Assembly (NCBI GenBank): GCA_947424985.1
Contig: CANDYN010000003.1
Location: 1 to 28,426, forward strand
DNA length: 28,426 nt
Origin: Rickettsiales bacterium
GTDB taxonomy: Bacteria; Pseudomonadota; Alphaproteobacteria; Rickettsiales; Deianiraeaceae
Reading direction: 5' to 3'
This document shows positions 1-9,791 of this stretch, one piece after another. The notes under the pieces are model-generated. The model did no database searches and was not told the origin of the DNA. It was given only the letters and a program-made list of their open reading frames with translations. Position 1 is the stretch's first letter, and each line of letters begins with the position of its first letter. The translations under genes were made by a program, and so were the position numbers.

Positions 1-2
1 AC

Positions 3-1745
3 CTATCAAATCAACTCCTTCGTGAACAACAAAAACTCCTAGATATGGAAAAAGTTAATCGTGAACTAGACGATTTCAAAGAATGGCAAAAAACCGCTGA
101 GATTGAAAATAAATCAACTGGGGTTAGGGATGATGGGGGTGAAGGGGGGTGTTTTGAAATACAAAAAATCAACCTAGAGGGGAATAGCGTGTTGTCAAAA
201 ACAGATATTTTGCAAATAACACAAGAATATCAAGATACCTGTATCTCAAATAAACACATAACTGAAATAATCGTAAAATTCTCTGCAATTTATATGAATT
301 TGGGCTATATCACAACTCAAGTTTATGTGAAAAAGCAAAATCTAAAATCCGGAATTTTAACCTTAAGTGTTGTTGAGGGCAAAGTTGAAGAGGTTACTTT
401 TGGTAAGGAAGCAACTGCCGACAAGGTTACTAAATACTTCATAACCCCACTATCAAAAGGTGACATATTAAACATAAAAGCAGTTGATCAAACAACTGAA
501 AATTTAAATTATATCCCTTCATATAAATATAAAACCAATATCGAAGCCGGCTCAAAACCTGGGCTTTCTAGGATAAATATTACCGGTGAAAGAAAATTTC
601 CAATCTCTCCCTATATTGAAACTGATACGTTTGGACAGCAATATACCGGACACAATCGATATACAGTAGGCTTAAAGTTTGATAATCCGCTAAAACTTGG
701 CGACTCTTTGAATTTGAAATATATTTCAACTAGGGGATTTTTTAATTCTGATTCACTTCGTGATCCTTTTAATGATGTAAATGATGGTAGGTATTCAAAA
801 AGTTATATCGGAAGCTGGTCCATGCCAATAAAATGGGCAAGAATTGGTATAAACTCTTCATACTCCACCTATTTAACAACAATTCAAGGACAAATCCAAA
901 CTTTTCAATCAAGTGGAACATTGAAAAATAATTCATTTTTTATAAACGGTATTGTTTTTAGAAATAAATCAGTGAAAACAAGTCTTTTTTCAAATCTTAA
1001 TATATTGGATTCAAAAAGCTATATTAACGATACCTTAAGTAATGTTCAATCAAGAACTCTGGCTAATGTAGAATTAGGTATAACAAACAATTTATATACA
1101 AAGTATGGGAGTTTTTTTCATAAATTTACCTATATCCGCGGTCTTACCAGTTTCGGCTCAAAGGTCGATACCGTAAATGCAACAACTCATGCACAATTTA
1201 ATGCGGTTAAATTTTATGGACTTTATAATATTAAAACCAAAGGAATATTACCCTTTACCTTTTCAAATACTATCGATGGACAGTATGCCTGGACCGATGT
1301 TTATTCACAAAACCAATTTGTCCTAGGTGGTTTTTATTCAGTCCGTGGGTTTCGTGATGTAAATATTTATGGAAGTAGTGGAATCTTAACAAGAAATGAT
1401 ATAGATTTTGTTCTTGCTGATTACATCAAACCAACAAATAAATTTACAAAAATGCTAACAAACTCAGGTAATGGCGGTCTATCAGTCGGTATATTCTATG
1501 ATATAGGTGTAGCCTCGTCCCATGCTCCAAATAATACAACTGCAGCCGGAACCGGTGCAGGTACTTTGAGTAGTGGTAATTATGGTGTCCTCTCAGGTGC
1601 CGGATATAAATTAGGCTATATTTCAAAATATTTCCAAACAAGTCTAACTGTTGCTCATTCATTAAAGTACCCTGATTACCTGGCTGCAAGCGTAAAGGCA
1701 AACGATGGACAAGTAATTTACTTAACGATAAGGGGAGTGATTTAG
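3..1745 (+). CDS. Two-partner secretion outer-membrane transporter (TpsB/ShlB/FhaC family), 5' partial
   Basis: This is an outer-membrane barrel that exports a partner TpsA exoprotein and belongs to the Omp85 superfamily. The frame is open to the left edge: before the first ATG at 45 the codons read as a Gln/Leu/Glu-rich segment (SNQLLREQQKLLD), typical of the N-terminal plug helix of TpsB proteins. The signal peptide and true start are therefore probably outside the window. Counting from the ATG at 45, a POTRA domain spans about residues 35-118, opening with a Cys-Phe-Glu-Ile segment and NLEGNSVLS. The barrel covers about 180-566. The superfamily signature VRGF is at 433-436, the loop that folds into the barrel. 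No TpsA gene is visible, so it may lie upstream. recQ starts 5 bases after the stop, probably on the same transcript. The family call is firm; the exported substrate is unknown. Confidence 0.9.
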   Translation, partial: LSNQLLREQQKLLDMEKVNRELDDFKEWQKTAEIENKSTGVRDDGGEGGCFEIQKINLEGNSVLSKTDILQITQEYQDTCISNKHITEIIVKFSAIYMNLGYITTQVYVKKQNLKSGILTLSVVEGKVEEVTFGKEATADKVTKYFITPLSKGDILNIKAVDQTTENLNYIPSYKYKTNIEAGSKPGLSRINITGERKFPISPYIETDTFGQQYTGHNRYTVGLKFDNPLKLGDSLNLKYISTRGFFNSDSLRDPFNDVNDGRYSKSYIGSWSMPIKWARIGINSSYSTYLTTIQGQIQTFQSSGTLKNNSFFINGIVFRNKSVKTSLFSNLNILDSKSYINDTLSNVQSRTLANVELGITNNLYTKYGSFFHKFTYIRGLTSFGSKVDTVNATTHAQFNAVKFYGLYNIKTKGILPFTFSNTIDGQYAWTDVYSQNQFVLGGFYSVRGFRDVNIYGSSGILTRNDIDFVLADYIKPTNKFTKMLTNSGNGGLSVGIFYDIGVASSHAPNNTTAAGTGAGTLSSGNYGVLSGAGYKLGYISKYFQTSLTVAHSLKYPDYLAASVKANDGQVIYLTIRGVI

Positions 1746-1750
1746 AGAGT

Positions 1751-3625
1751 ATGGATGAAAAAACTAAAATGCCAAACAATCCAAGTCGCATTCTAAAATC
1801 CATCTTCGGTTTTGATAACTTCAGAGGTGAACAAGAAGAAATAGTAAATCATGTTATATCGGGCAATAATGCTCTTGTTTTAATGCCTACAGGTGGCGGT
1901 AAATCCTTATGTTATCAAGTTCCAGCTTTGTGTATGGATGGACTTTGCATTGTCGTTTCGCCATTGATAGCTTTGATGCAAGACCAAGTTAATGCACTCA
2001 AACAATATGGCGTGAAGGCAGAAAGCTTTAATTCAAGTTTAGATTATAGAACTATTGTACGCACAGAGGAAGCAATAAAATCTGGTAAGCTGAAATTGCT
2101 TTACGTTGCACCAGAAAGATTAATGCAAGAGGAATTTCTAAGTTTTCTTTCCGACGTTAAGATTTCATTAATAGCTATAGACGAAGCACATTGCATATCA
2201 TCATGGGGACATGATTTTAGACCTGAATATCTACTACTTGGCAAATTATCCGAGATATTTCCAAATGTTCCAAAGCTTGCTTTAACTGCAACAGCAGATG
2301 TTCAAACTCGTAATGAGATTATAGATAAACTCCATTTAGGCGATGGCAAAGTATTCCTCTCAAGCTTTGACAGACCGAATATTCAATACCACATCCTGCC
2401 CAAAGAAAGCGCAAATATTCAACTTACAAATTTCATCAGTCAATATAAAGGTGAAGCTGGCGTTGTATACTGCATGTCTCGTAACGGAGTTGAAAAGACT
2501 GCTGAATATTTAGTTAAACATGAATTTAACGCTTTACCGTATCATGCAGGGCTAGATAAATCAGTACGAACCAAAAATCAAGACAAGTTCCTCAAAGATG
2601 ATGGCGTGATAATGGTTGCAACCATTGCCTTTGGAATGGGAATAGATAAATCCGATGTAAGGTTTGTTGTGCATCTTGATATGCCAAAATCTATTGAAAG
2701 CTATTATCAGGAAACCGGCAGAGCAGGAAGGGATGGCTTGCCTTCAGAAGTATTAATGCTATATGGAATGCAAGATGTTGCTATGCTTTGGAATATGGTA
2801 AAAGCTTCAGAAGCTGAAGACAAACATAAAAGGCTTGAGCAAAGGAAAGTATCTGCACTGTTAGGGCTTTGTGAAACAATTCATTGCAGAAGAAAGGTGG
2901 TGCTTGAATATTTTGGTGAGAAAGTTAAATTTGAAAATTGCAACAACTGCGATAACTGCCTAAACCCTGTAAAAACTTTCGATGGCACCATTGTAACACA
3001 AAAAGCAATATCGGCAGTATTTAGAACCGGTCAGATCTTTGGGGCTGGACATGTTATTGATAATCTGCTTGGCAAGAATACTGAACGAATGATGAAGTTT
3101 GGGCATGATAGATTGAGTACTTTTGGTATTGGTAAAGAGTTGACTGAGAGGGAGTGGAAATCTATTTTTAGACAACTTGCCTCAATGGGATTGTTGGTTG
3201 TTGATATGGAAAACCATGGAAGCATTAAACTGAGTAGTGATTATAGGACGGTGCTGAGTGGCGGTAATGCTATTTATCTGAGATATGACCCTGAAGAGAA
3301 AAAGAAGGCGAAGGAAACTAAAGATAAATCCAGTGGCAAGACGGTAAGTAATAAATCAGATGCGATCAAAGCAAAATTATCCCTAGAAACTCCTGAAGAA
3401 CAAGAGCTATTTGAAAAACTCAGAGCAAAGCGTTTGGAGCTAGCTAAAGCTCAAAACTTACCACCTTATGTTATATTTCATGATACAACTCTTGTTGAAA
3501 TGGCAAAAATGAAGCCTAAGACGCTTGAAGAGTTGGCTGGTATTTCAGGGGTTGGAGGCGTGAAATTGGAGAAATATGGGGAGGTGTTTTTGGGGGTGAT
3601 TAACTTTAAAAATGAGCATTCATGA
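1751..3625 (+). CDS. recQ: ATP-dependent DNA helicase RecQ
   Basis: This is a 3'-5' superfamily 2 DNA helicase for recombination and replication-fork repair. All parts of a full bacterial RecQ (624 residues) are present. The motif 0 region is FRGEQEE at 24-30. Walker A (MPTGGGKS) is at 45-52, DEAH at 144-147 followed by the RecQ aromatic-rich loop (CISSWGHDFRPE), and motif III (LALTATAD) at 176-183. Motif V is AFGMGIDKSD at 293-302 and motif VI is QETGRAGRDG at 320-329. The zinc-binding cysteines are C379, C397, C400 and C403. The winged-helix RQC domain covers roughly 410-510. A C-terminal HRDC domain covers about 545-620 and ends in a helix-hairpin-like GISGVGGVKLEKYG. The ATG at 1751 is 5 bases after the transporter stop, and the 3' end overlaps the next gene by 14 bases. 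Confidence 0.97.
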   Translation: MDEKTKMPNNPSRILKSIFGFDNFRGEQEEIVNHVISGNNALVLMPTGGGKSLCYQVPALCMDGLCIVVSPLIALMQDQVNALKQYGVKAESFNSSLDYRTIVRTEEAIKSGKLKLLYVAPERLMQEEFLSFLSDVKISLIAIDEAHCISSWGHDFRPEYLLLGKLSEIFPNVPKLALTATADVQTRNEIIDKLHLGDGKVFLSSFDRPNIQYHILPKESANIQLTNFISQYKGEAGVVYCMSRNGVEKTAEYLVKHEFNALPYHAGLDKSVRTKNQDKFLKDDGVIMVATIAFGMGIDKSDVRFVVHLDMPKSIESYYQETGRAGRDGLPSEVLMLYGMQDVAMLWNMVKASEAEDKHKRLEQRKVSALLGLCETIHCRRKVVLEYFGEKVKFENCNNCDNCLNPVKTFDGTIVTQKAISAVFRTGQIFGAGHVIDNLLGKNTERMMKFGHDRLSTFGIGKELTEREWKSIFRQLASMGLLVVDMENHGSIKLSSDYRTVLSGGNAIYLRYDPEEKKKAKETKDKSSGKTVSNKSDAIKAKLSLETPEEQELFEKLRAKRLELAKAQNLPPYVIFHDTTLVEMAKMKPKTLEELAGISGVGGVKLEKYGEVFLGVINFKNEHS

Positions 3626-4094
3626 AATATTAGACAGTAGATTTTGCAATTATAAAAATATGGTAACAAAAAAGAGACAAAATACAAAATGTGAAAGCGA
3701 GGGAGCTGAGTTTTTAGTACTTGGAAATTTAATGATTCATGGAATTTGGACATATAAAACATATACCAACATGCCCGGATATGATCTAATCGCAATCAAC
3801 ATAGATACAAAAAAGCAATGTAGAATACAAGTAAAAAGTAGATGGGCAACGGATGCAAATGATATTTTTCCACTGAAGAATTTAGATTGTGATTTTGTAG
3901 TTTTTGTCAGACTAAATAGAGGTAATGCATATAAAACCAATATTGTGGAACCTACAGATCCACAATATTGGATTGTACCAATTGAAAAAGCCAAAACAGG
4001 TCTTTATAGCGATAAATTCTGCAGAATAAATAAAATAGAAGATATTTCAAGCTTTGAAAATAACTGGAAATTAATTGATAAATTTTTAAAATAA
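3612..4094 (+). CDS. Small PD-(D/E)XK-like nuclease candidate overlapping the recQ 3' end
   Basis: This is a 160-residue soluble protein that I cannot assign to a named family. Its core looks like the restriction-endonuclease fold: an acidic helix with E30 and E33 (SEGAEFLVLG), then GYDLIAI with D58, then a strand RIQVKSR where Q73-V-K75 would be the (D/E/Q)xK half of the catalytic motif. The ATG at 3612 lies inside the last codons of recQ, a 14-base overlap suggesting translational coupling. A second ATG at 3660 (residue 17) sits just before the conserved-looking part and could be the real start; neither has a clear Shine-Dalgarno sequence. The recQ linkage would fit a DNA-processing role, but that is inference. 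The Gln in place of Glu and the lack of a database match make the nuclease call tentative. Confidence 0.6.
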   Translation: MSIHEILDSRFCNYKNMVTKKRQNTKCESEGAEFLVLGNLMIHGIWTYKTYTNMPGYDLIAINIDTKKQCRIQVKSRWATDANDIFPLKNLDCDFVVFVRLNRGNAYKTNIVEPTDPQYWIVPIEKAKTGLYSDKFCRINKIEDISSFENNWKLIDKFLK

Positions 4095-4174
4095 CCAAAA
4101 CTACACCCCCCTCAAAGAAAGCGTTTCCGTTGCAACTCGAAGATCATTAATATCGCATACAAATCAATTTACCC

Positions 4175-4690
4175 CTAAAATCTTAACTCCAAAGACGCAG
4201 AAACAATGTTTGGAAAAAGAATTCCCGCATTTATACTGAGATGATTGGTTGCTCTATATCTTATGCCATGCCAAATATAAGGCGCAAATCCAACATTAAA
4301 ATGCTTTTTAATACTTTTATAAGTTCCGTCATCTCCACAATGCTCACATCTGGTAAAAGGAATCTCTCCGACATAAGCGTAAATACCAACAAAATCGAAA
4401 TTATTACTTAATTTAACCCAATCTCTTGAAATACCGATCATTGTACAACGATTATCAAAGCTATTTTTTAGTGAACCAAATATAAGCTTCATTTTTCTTG
4501 CATCATCTATGCTAACACCGGCCATAAAAGCATAGTTTTTAAATCCTTCAGTCTTATTGTCAGAATTTATATGTTTAGTCCAGGATAAAAAATATACCGA
4601 GAAATCACGGTCTTTAAAAAAACTTTTTCTATCATCGGCAAACGCGAAATTTGTAAATAAAAAGAAAAACAATACCAAGAATAAATTCAT
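4175..4690 (-). CDS. Small predicted outer-membrane beta-barrel protein
   Basis: This 171-residue protein has a clear signal peptide: a hydrophobic N-terminus of Leu and Phe ending in a FAFA-DD cleavage site near residue 18. The rest alternates polar and hydrophobic residues in short strands and ends in a Leu-Arg-Phe terminus. A terminal aromatic residue after an amphipathic strand is the recognition signal for outer-membrane barrel assembly. Two cysteines in a CEHC segment (about 115-118) may form a periplasmic disulfide or bind metal. The size fits an 8-stranded barrel such as those of small lipid A-modifying enzymes (PagL/PagP type). I do not see a diagnostic catalytic motif, so no enzyme function is claimed. 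The gene is transcribed convergently with the nuclease candidate and stands alone. Confidence 0.6.
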   Translation of the reverse strand: MNLFLVLFFFLFTNFAFADDRKSFFKDRDFSVYFLSWTKHINSDNKTEGFKNYAFMAGVSIDDARKMKLIFGSLKNSFDNRCTMIGISRDWVKLSNNFDFVGIYAYVGEIPFTRCEHCGDDGTYKSIKKHFNVGFAPYIWHGIRYRATNHLSINAGILFPNIVSASLELRF

Positions 4691-4899
4691 AAAGATTGAG
4701 CTACTAACGATTCAATCGAGAGTATTACACATTGGTATTATAGTCAAGTATTTGCCTGAGTTTGGATTATTTTAGAACAACATTCAAATTCTCAAGTCAT
4801 TTACTTGTATTTTTGTTGTTAAAATCATTAAAAACAACAAAAAAGTATTGATTAATAAAAACATTTGCTGTAGAGGATCTGAAAACTTTTTGTAAAGGG

Positions 4900-7800
4900 A
4901 TGGCAAGCAGTAACATCAATGGAATTGAAGCTATCAAAAGTAATGATGGTCAAGACGCACATTTTTATAAAATTACTGCCCTAACAAAAGATACAGAAAA
5001 TTCTGCCCGCCAAATACTTGCCGCTACGTATCGTAGTGAGATACAAAATGCCGTTTCCGATGCCTTAAAGCAGAAAGAAAGAGTATTAAATCCCACGATT
5101 GCAATCGGTGACATCACAGTGCAAATCACGGGAGAAACTGACCAAATTAATCTGAAAGGCATAAAAGATGCATTGATACCGCCTTCAGTTAATGTAAGTG
5201 TTACTGTAAATCAAAAAAAAGATATCCACTATTCACCTGGCGAGGGTTCGTTTGAAACGATTCTCGAAAGAGGGATTTCTGATAAACTTCAATTGCCAAT
5301 AAAGGATACATTTGGCAATATAGACCTTGGTGTAATTCTTAATCCAATACAAATCAATGCCTCAATTAGCGCAAAAATTGCAAATACACCATTTCAATCA
5401 TTTACCATACCTGCCGGTAGCGGTAAAACGCTTTTTGTTGTAGATAATATCCTAAACTCCTCAAATCAACCGGCAAATACGCAAATTGGAGAAAAAGATG
5501 CAAGCAAAATCCACATTGTCTCTACAACGCCGGATCTTATTGAAGACGTTCAAGGTAAATTTAGAACACTAAAGGAAAAAGAGGCAAATGTTGCACTATA
5601 TGAATATGAAAGCAAAAGTAGGCAATATGTTCAAACCGGAAAAGATCCTTTGTCAAAAAATGAAATTCAAGATTTGCAGCAATATTTTACAGATGATAAA
5701 CAAATGTATGACAAAGATGTCGCGAGTTTAATGATAGATGGATATTCAGATTTTGGCTTTTATGAAAAAATAGAAAAACAGCAGGACATTGTTAATGCCA
5801 AATCCAGCGGAAAACTCGCATATCAAACAGGGCTAATGCTTACTCAAGATGTTCAGAGAGGCATAAAGCAGTTGGTAGATCCAAAGGCCGGAGTTGTTGA
5901 AGCATTTAATTCTCTAGCAAAAGAAACGGAATTTTTTGCAGGAAAAAGTGATAAACACAATACTCACTCTTATGATGAACAAGGAAACAAGAAGACGTCA
6001 AATGTTAATTATTACGCAAAAGAAAATTCCAACATGCAAGAATTTAAGGTGAAATTTAACTACGCAAACGGACAACAATTCGAGGCGGATCTTTCGCCTA
6101 TTTCTCAAATGATTCAAAATTTGTCCACTCAGCCAAATTTTTATAATGAGAAACTTTCAACACTTGCCTCTCAGTTACAAAATTTTAATGAACAAATTCC
6201 CCTAACAACAAGTCTTGAAGAAAGAGCTCATCTTTTGAAACAATATACGGAAACAAGTAAAGAGGTATTTGATGTCGTAAGTGTCCTTGAAAAATACAAG
6301 GAATTTGTAACATTAATGGGAAAATGGGAAAGCGGTGCAGAAAAAGGTAGTTTAACTGTAAACGGAAGGACGTTTGAAGAATTCGGACACCCAAAGAGCT
6401 CTAATGACAAGAATGATCACGGAACGGGATTGTGTGCAAACAATCAAATTGGTGTGAAAATTAAAGATGTTCCTATTATACTTTCCGGAAGCTACTTTCA
6501 CAAGGGAGGGCTACACGAAAACATCATCAACGCCTTTAGTAAGCTTGAGAAAACACACCTGATTGACGATTTGAACAAATTTATAAATAAAAATTCAGAA
6601 AAGATTGAAAATCATCGCAGTAATGTTTTGCTGAATATTAAAGAGGCTGCGCAATATTCCGGTATTGCCCTTGTAACAAAGCATCAGGATATTAAGGAAG
6701 TTGCAGAGCAATTAAAGTCATCAGCGGGAAATTTGTATATTGATGAAGCTCATAATGTTCAATTGAATGATCTTGAAAGCGTTTTGACGTCAATAATTCC
6801 ACAAAATGCAATTGATACAATTTCCAGCATTAAAACAAATGAAGGAAAGGTAAAAGAAATCAAATTATTACTTCCAAAGATTATGCTATATACAGCAACT
6901 CCAAACACGGAAGTTGCGAATCAAATTAAGACTATTTTGGCCGAAAAACTTAATGTTGAAAGTGAATTAATTGCAGAATGCTTTTCGGATTATGATATTC
7001 CTCAGGCAGTGATTAATCAAAAAGGCAAGGCAAATTCTTACTCTGCATACACTGTAAAGAGTAAGGCTGATATTTTTGGGGATGGTACAAAATTCGGCTC
7101 TGTCGAAAGAGCTTTTTTGCGACATTATGGATCAATCCCGATGAACCCGATGGAAATTAAGAGAGATATCAATATTGACGGTATTTTGCAAAATGAAATG
7201 GCTGTGTTAAAAAATCCGTTTTTTTCATCATCTGTTTTGACGATACCGGAAATAGATGGAACTAATAATGTAGATAAAACCCAGATGATATCGAATAAGT
7301 TTGCCACGCTTGAGCCAAGTGATGAATTTGTTCAAAACTACAGAGATCTTCTTGTCAATCAGCTGTCGACCAAACTTGGTATTTTTTATGGTCACAAGAG
7401 CGCGAAACAGCTTTTAACTTCCAGATATTCAAGCGAAGAAATTACAGAATTTGAAAGGCTCGGTATCGTTAGAAATGAAAATGGCAAAATGTATCTTAAT
7501 GCTCCACAAAAACTTTCAATGGAAGAAATTAGCACACAGGTGCAAAAAGCAATTCCAGATACAGAAAAACTAAAGATACAAATGAAAGAAGCGAAGGACG
7601 TTGGAAGACAGTTCAAGTGTGTTGTGCAAGCATACATTGCTTGTATTAAAAAAGATAATCCAAGCCTAAACGAACTTGATATCTCACGCAGTGTTTTAAA
7701 AAATATTAATTATCTAAATATCCCTGCGCGCGGCACGGCACTTGAGAAAGCAATTGGGATGTTTGAACAAAGTAAAGATGCGACGGCAAATCTTCCGTCA

Positions 7801-9702
7801 TTTCAAGAGGCAATAAAAAAAGCACAGCAGTCCAAGGCAAAAGTTACCGGAGATTACGGAATATATAATAGCATTATTGATAATTATCCAAATGATTTTG
7901 AAAAAGGATTTGGTAAGCTTCTTGCATCAGATAATAAAGATACTCAAAATATTTTGGAAAAACATGGGATTGCAAAATCCGAAGTCGCAGTTCGAAAACA
8001 TGGAGTTGAAGGTGAAACTTTTTTACTTGCAACAAGCGTTACAAGGGCCTCACCAACACAAAAAGCCGGCTACTTATATTCCAAAAAGAATGGTAAAATT
8101 GATCTTGTAAAAACTAAAGCACGATACTGTGTTTCTTCAATGCCGGCAATTATTAAAAATAATCTGGATATAAAAAACGAGTTTTTGACATCTTATCTCA
8201 AGCGCAAACATGTACGAGTTGATCTAAAAACACAAAGACAATTAATTGACAAGATTCAATCTGCTATCGTAAAAAAACTGAGCGCATCTTCACAAAAAAA
8301 TCTATCAGAATGGCAAAGCATTGAAAGACGCTTCATGGAAGTTAATAGTTTTGAAGATATTTCCGGTATTCTTCAAGGAAATCAGTCAAAACTAATGAAA
8401 GATCTTATCTTTTCCGCGTTAAAAAACAGTAAATTGAAAGAATTTAAAAACATTACCTCTCATTACAGTGAAACGGAAAAGCTACATAAGGCATATAAAA
8501 GCAAAGGAGAGAATGCGTTAAAAGTAATTTCTGAAGAGGCAGCGGAAAAGCTTTCTATAAAAGCATCCTTAAGTGTATATGAAGATATAAGAAACCAAAA
8601 AGCAAGAAGCTACAAACAAAAGGATTTAACGTTTGAAAAATATGCAGGCAAAGTGATTCAGGAAGTCGGAAGAAAAAGACAGGCCGCTTTTACCGATCTA
8701 CAGATAGATGATTCAGGTATAGTTACAGACAAGCTCTACAACCATCAGAAAAATTTACGCAATTTGCCAGCTGTAAACGCATGTCTGAAATTAATGCACA
8801 GGCTGGATCACGAAGACCTTGTATCCAGAGGAGCGGAGAATAAGCCTATACTATACTTAAAACTTGCAAAGGATTTACAAAACAGCGTTGATTGCCTTAT
8901 CGCGAACAAAGCGCAAGCTTTCAAAACGTTCTTTGGTGCCCTTGCAAGCGGCATGAATTATAATTTTAAAAATGAAAAAAATGAAAACCAATTAAGCGTT
9001 CTTTCTGCTATTAAAGATATGAAAAATATAAAATTGCCGAAAGAATTTACAGGCTTCAATAAGGGGCAATCCGAGACTATTATAAACAAGTACAAAGAGT
9101 TGAGAGATGGAAATATAAAAACAAATAATATTTTTCTGTCTCGAATTGCAAATCTGGTGCATCAATACAAAGAAGTCCAGCCTTCAGTGTTGCAAATGCT
9201 AGATAAGGCATCATTAAAAGACGAACAATTTATGACAAAAGTGTTGCCGGAAATTTTACCAAAACTGAAGGATAGCCCAATCACAATACCGCAACTCCAT
9301 AATATTTACACCACGCTTTCCAAAGAAAAAGTGACTCAGGATGTGGTTATTTCATTCATGAGAGATATTTTACCTTCCAGCAAAGAAACAGACAATGTAA
9401 ATAGCCTTTTTAAAACATATAAATCTACAAGCAAAACGAATAAGGAGGCATTGAGATACAATCCACTAGAATTGTACCGCATAGAATCTTCTATATTACA
9501 ACAAGAGAAAAAAGGGTTTATTGGAAAACATGAAAAATTAGGTGCCAGCCAAGGTGAAAAAACAGATGTTAATGTAATGCTTGATGCTGCAAAGAATAAT
9601 GGGGTAAATCAAGATCCACGAGGTACACGCAGAACATTTGCGGAAATTGAGGAGATTAAAAAAGCATCTAAGAAGGAACAGAATGCGGGAATAGTGGGGT
9701 AA
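4900..9702 (+). CDS. Giant protein with SF2 helicase-like motifs (1600 residues)
   Basis: This very large soluble protein has scattered but ordered superfamily 2 motifs. Walker A (IPAGSGKT) is at 170-177, a motif Ia-like stretch (IHIVSTTPD) follows about 30 residues later, DEAH is at 615-618 (LYIDEAHNV) and motif III (LYTATP) at 663-668. A motif VI-like QEVGRKRQ is at 1254-1261, deviating slightly from QxxGRxxR. The roughly 440 residues between Walker A and DEAH are far more than the usual 100 or so, implying a large insertion. The first 165 residues look beta-rich, and the last 340 are Lys/Glu-rich and mostly helical. There is no signal peptide or membrane segment. The ATG at 4900 is the first in a frame open since 4852; AAAGGG abuts it with no spacing, so ribosome binding looks weak. 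Candidates are a DNA/RNA helicase, a conflict-system ATPase or a translocated effector; I cannot decide. Confidence 0.65.
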   Translation: MASSNINGIEAIKSNDGQDAHFYKITALTKDTENSARQILAATYRSEIQNAVSDALKQKERVLNPTIAIGDITVQITGETDQINLKGIKDALIPPSVNVSVTVNQKKDIHYSPGEGSFETILERGISDKLQLPIKDTFGNIDLGVILNPIQINASISAKIANTPFQSFTIPAGSGKTLFVVDNILNSSNQPANTQIGEKDASKIHIVSTTPDLIEDVQGKFRTLKEKEANVALYEYESKSRQYVQTGKDPLSKNEIQDLQQYFTDDKQMYDKDVASLMIDGYSDFGFYEKIEKQQDIVNAKSSGKLAYQTGLMLTQDVQRGIKQLVDPKAGVVEAFNSLAKETEFFAGKSDKHNTHSYDEQGNKKTSNVNYYAKENSNMQEFKVKFNYANGQQFEADLSPISQMIQNLSTQPNFYNEKLSTLASQLQNFNEQIPLTTSLEERAHLLKQYTETSKEVFDVVSVLEKYKEFVTLMGKWESGAEKGSLTVNGRTFEEFGHPKSSNDKNDHGTGLCANNQIGVKIKDVPIILSGSYFHKGGLHENIINAFSKLEKTHLIDDLNKFINKNSEKIENHRSNVLLNIKEAAQYSGIALVTKHQDIKEVAEQLKSSAGNLYIDEAHNVQLNDLESVLTSIIPQNAIDTISSIKTNEGKVKEIKLLLPKIMLYTATPNTEVANQIKTILAEKLNVESELIAECFSDYDIPQAVINQKGKANSYSAYTVKSKADIFGDGTKFGSVERAFLRHYGSIPMNPMEIKRDINIDGILQNEMAVLKNPFFSSSVLTIPEIDGTNNVDKTQMISNKFATLEPSDEFVQNYRDLLVNQLSTKLGIFYGHKSAKQLLTSRYSSEEITEFERLGIVRNENGKMYLNAPQKLSMEEISTQVQKAIPDTEKLKIQMKEAKDVGRQFKCVVQAYIACIKKDNPSLNELDISRSVLKNINYLNIPARGTALEKAIGMFEQSKDATANLPSFQEAIKKAQQSKAKVTGDYGIYNSIIDNYPNDFEKGFGKLLASDNKDTQNILEKHGIAKSEVAVRKHGVEGETFLLATSVTRASPTQKAGYLYSKKNGKIDLVKTKARYCVSSMPAIIKNNLDIKNEFLTSYLKRKHVRVDLKTQRQLIDKIQSAIVKKLSASSQKNLSEWQSIERRFMEVNSFEDISGILQGNQSKLMKDLIFSALKNSKLKEFKNITSHYSETEKLHKAYKSKGENALKVISEEAAEKLSIKASLSVYEDIRNQKARSYKQKDLTFEKYAGKVIQEVGRKRQAAFTDLQIDDSGIVTDKLYNHQKNLRNLPAVNACLKLMHRLDHEDLVSRGAENKPILYLKLAKDLQNSVDCLIANKAQAFKTFFGALASGMNYNFKNEKNENQLSVLSAIKDMKNIKLPKEFTGFNKGQSETIINKYKELRDGNIKTNNIFLSRIANLVHQYKEVQPSVLQMLDKASLKDEQFMTKVLPEILPKLKDSPITIPQLHNIYTTLSKEKVTQDVVISFMRDILPSSKETDNVNSLFKTYKSTSKTNKEALRYNPLELYRIESSILQQEKKGFIGKHEKLGASQGEKTDVNVMLDAAKNNGVNQDPRGTRRTFAEIEEIKKASKKEQNAGIVG

Positions 9703-9791
9703 GCTTGCAAGCAAAAAAACAGCAATGAGAGATAATATTGCTTTTTAACTTTATTGACAAGTATTTATTTTTTATAAAACACTTTAATATT

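Noticed and set aside
1444..1803. Minus-strand frame of 119 codons over the transporter 3' end
   Set aside because: It is antisense to a well-supported transporter barrel and recQ start, and has a biased Leu/His/Tyr composition.
4095..4174. Possible terminator between the convergent nuclease-like and barrel genes
   Set aside because: No stable stem with a T-run is visible in the 80 bases.
9703..9712. Perfect palindrome GCTTGCAAGC right after the giant gene's stop, possible terminator
   Set aside because: It has no loop and is followed by A rather than T on the plus strand, so it does not form a plausible intrinsic terminator for that gene.
9754..9778. TTGACA and TATAAA before the HEPN-like gene
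   Set aside because: The spacer is only 13 bases, too short for a normal sigma-70 promoter, and the -10 box lies very close to the chosen ATG.
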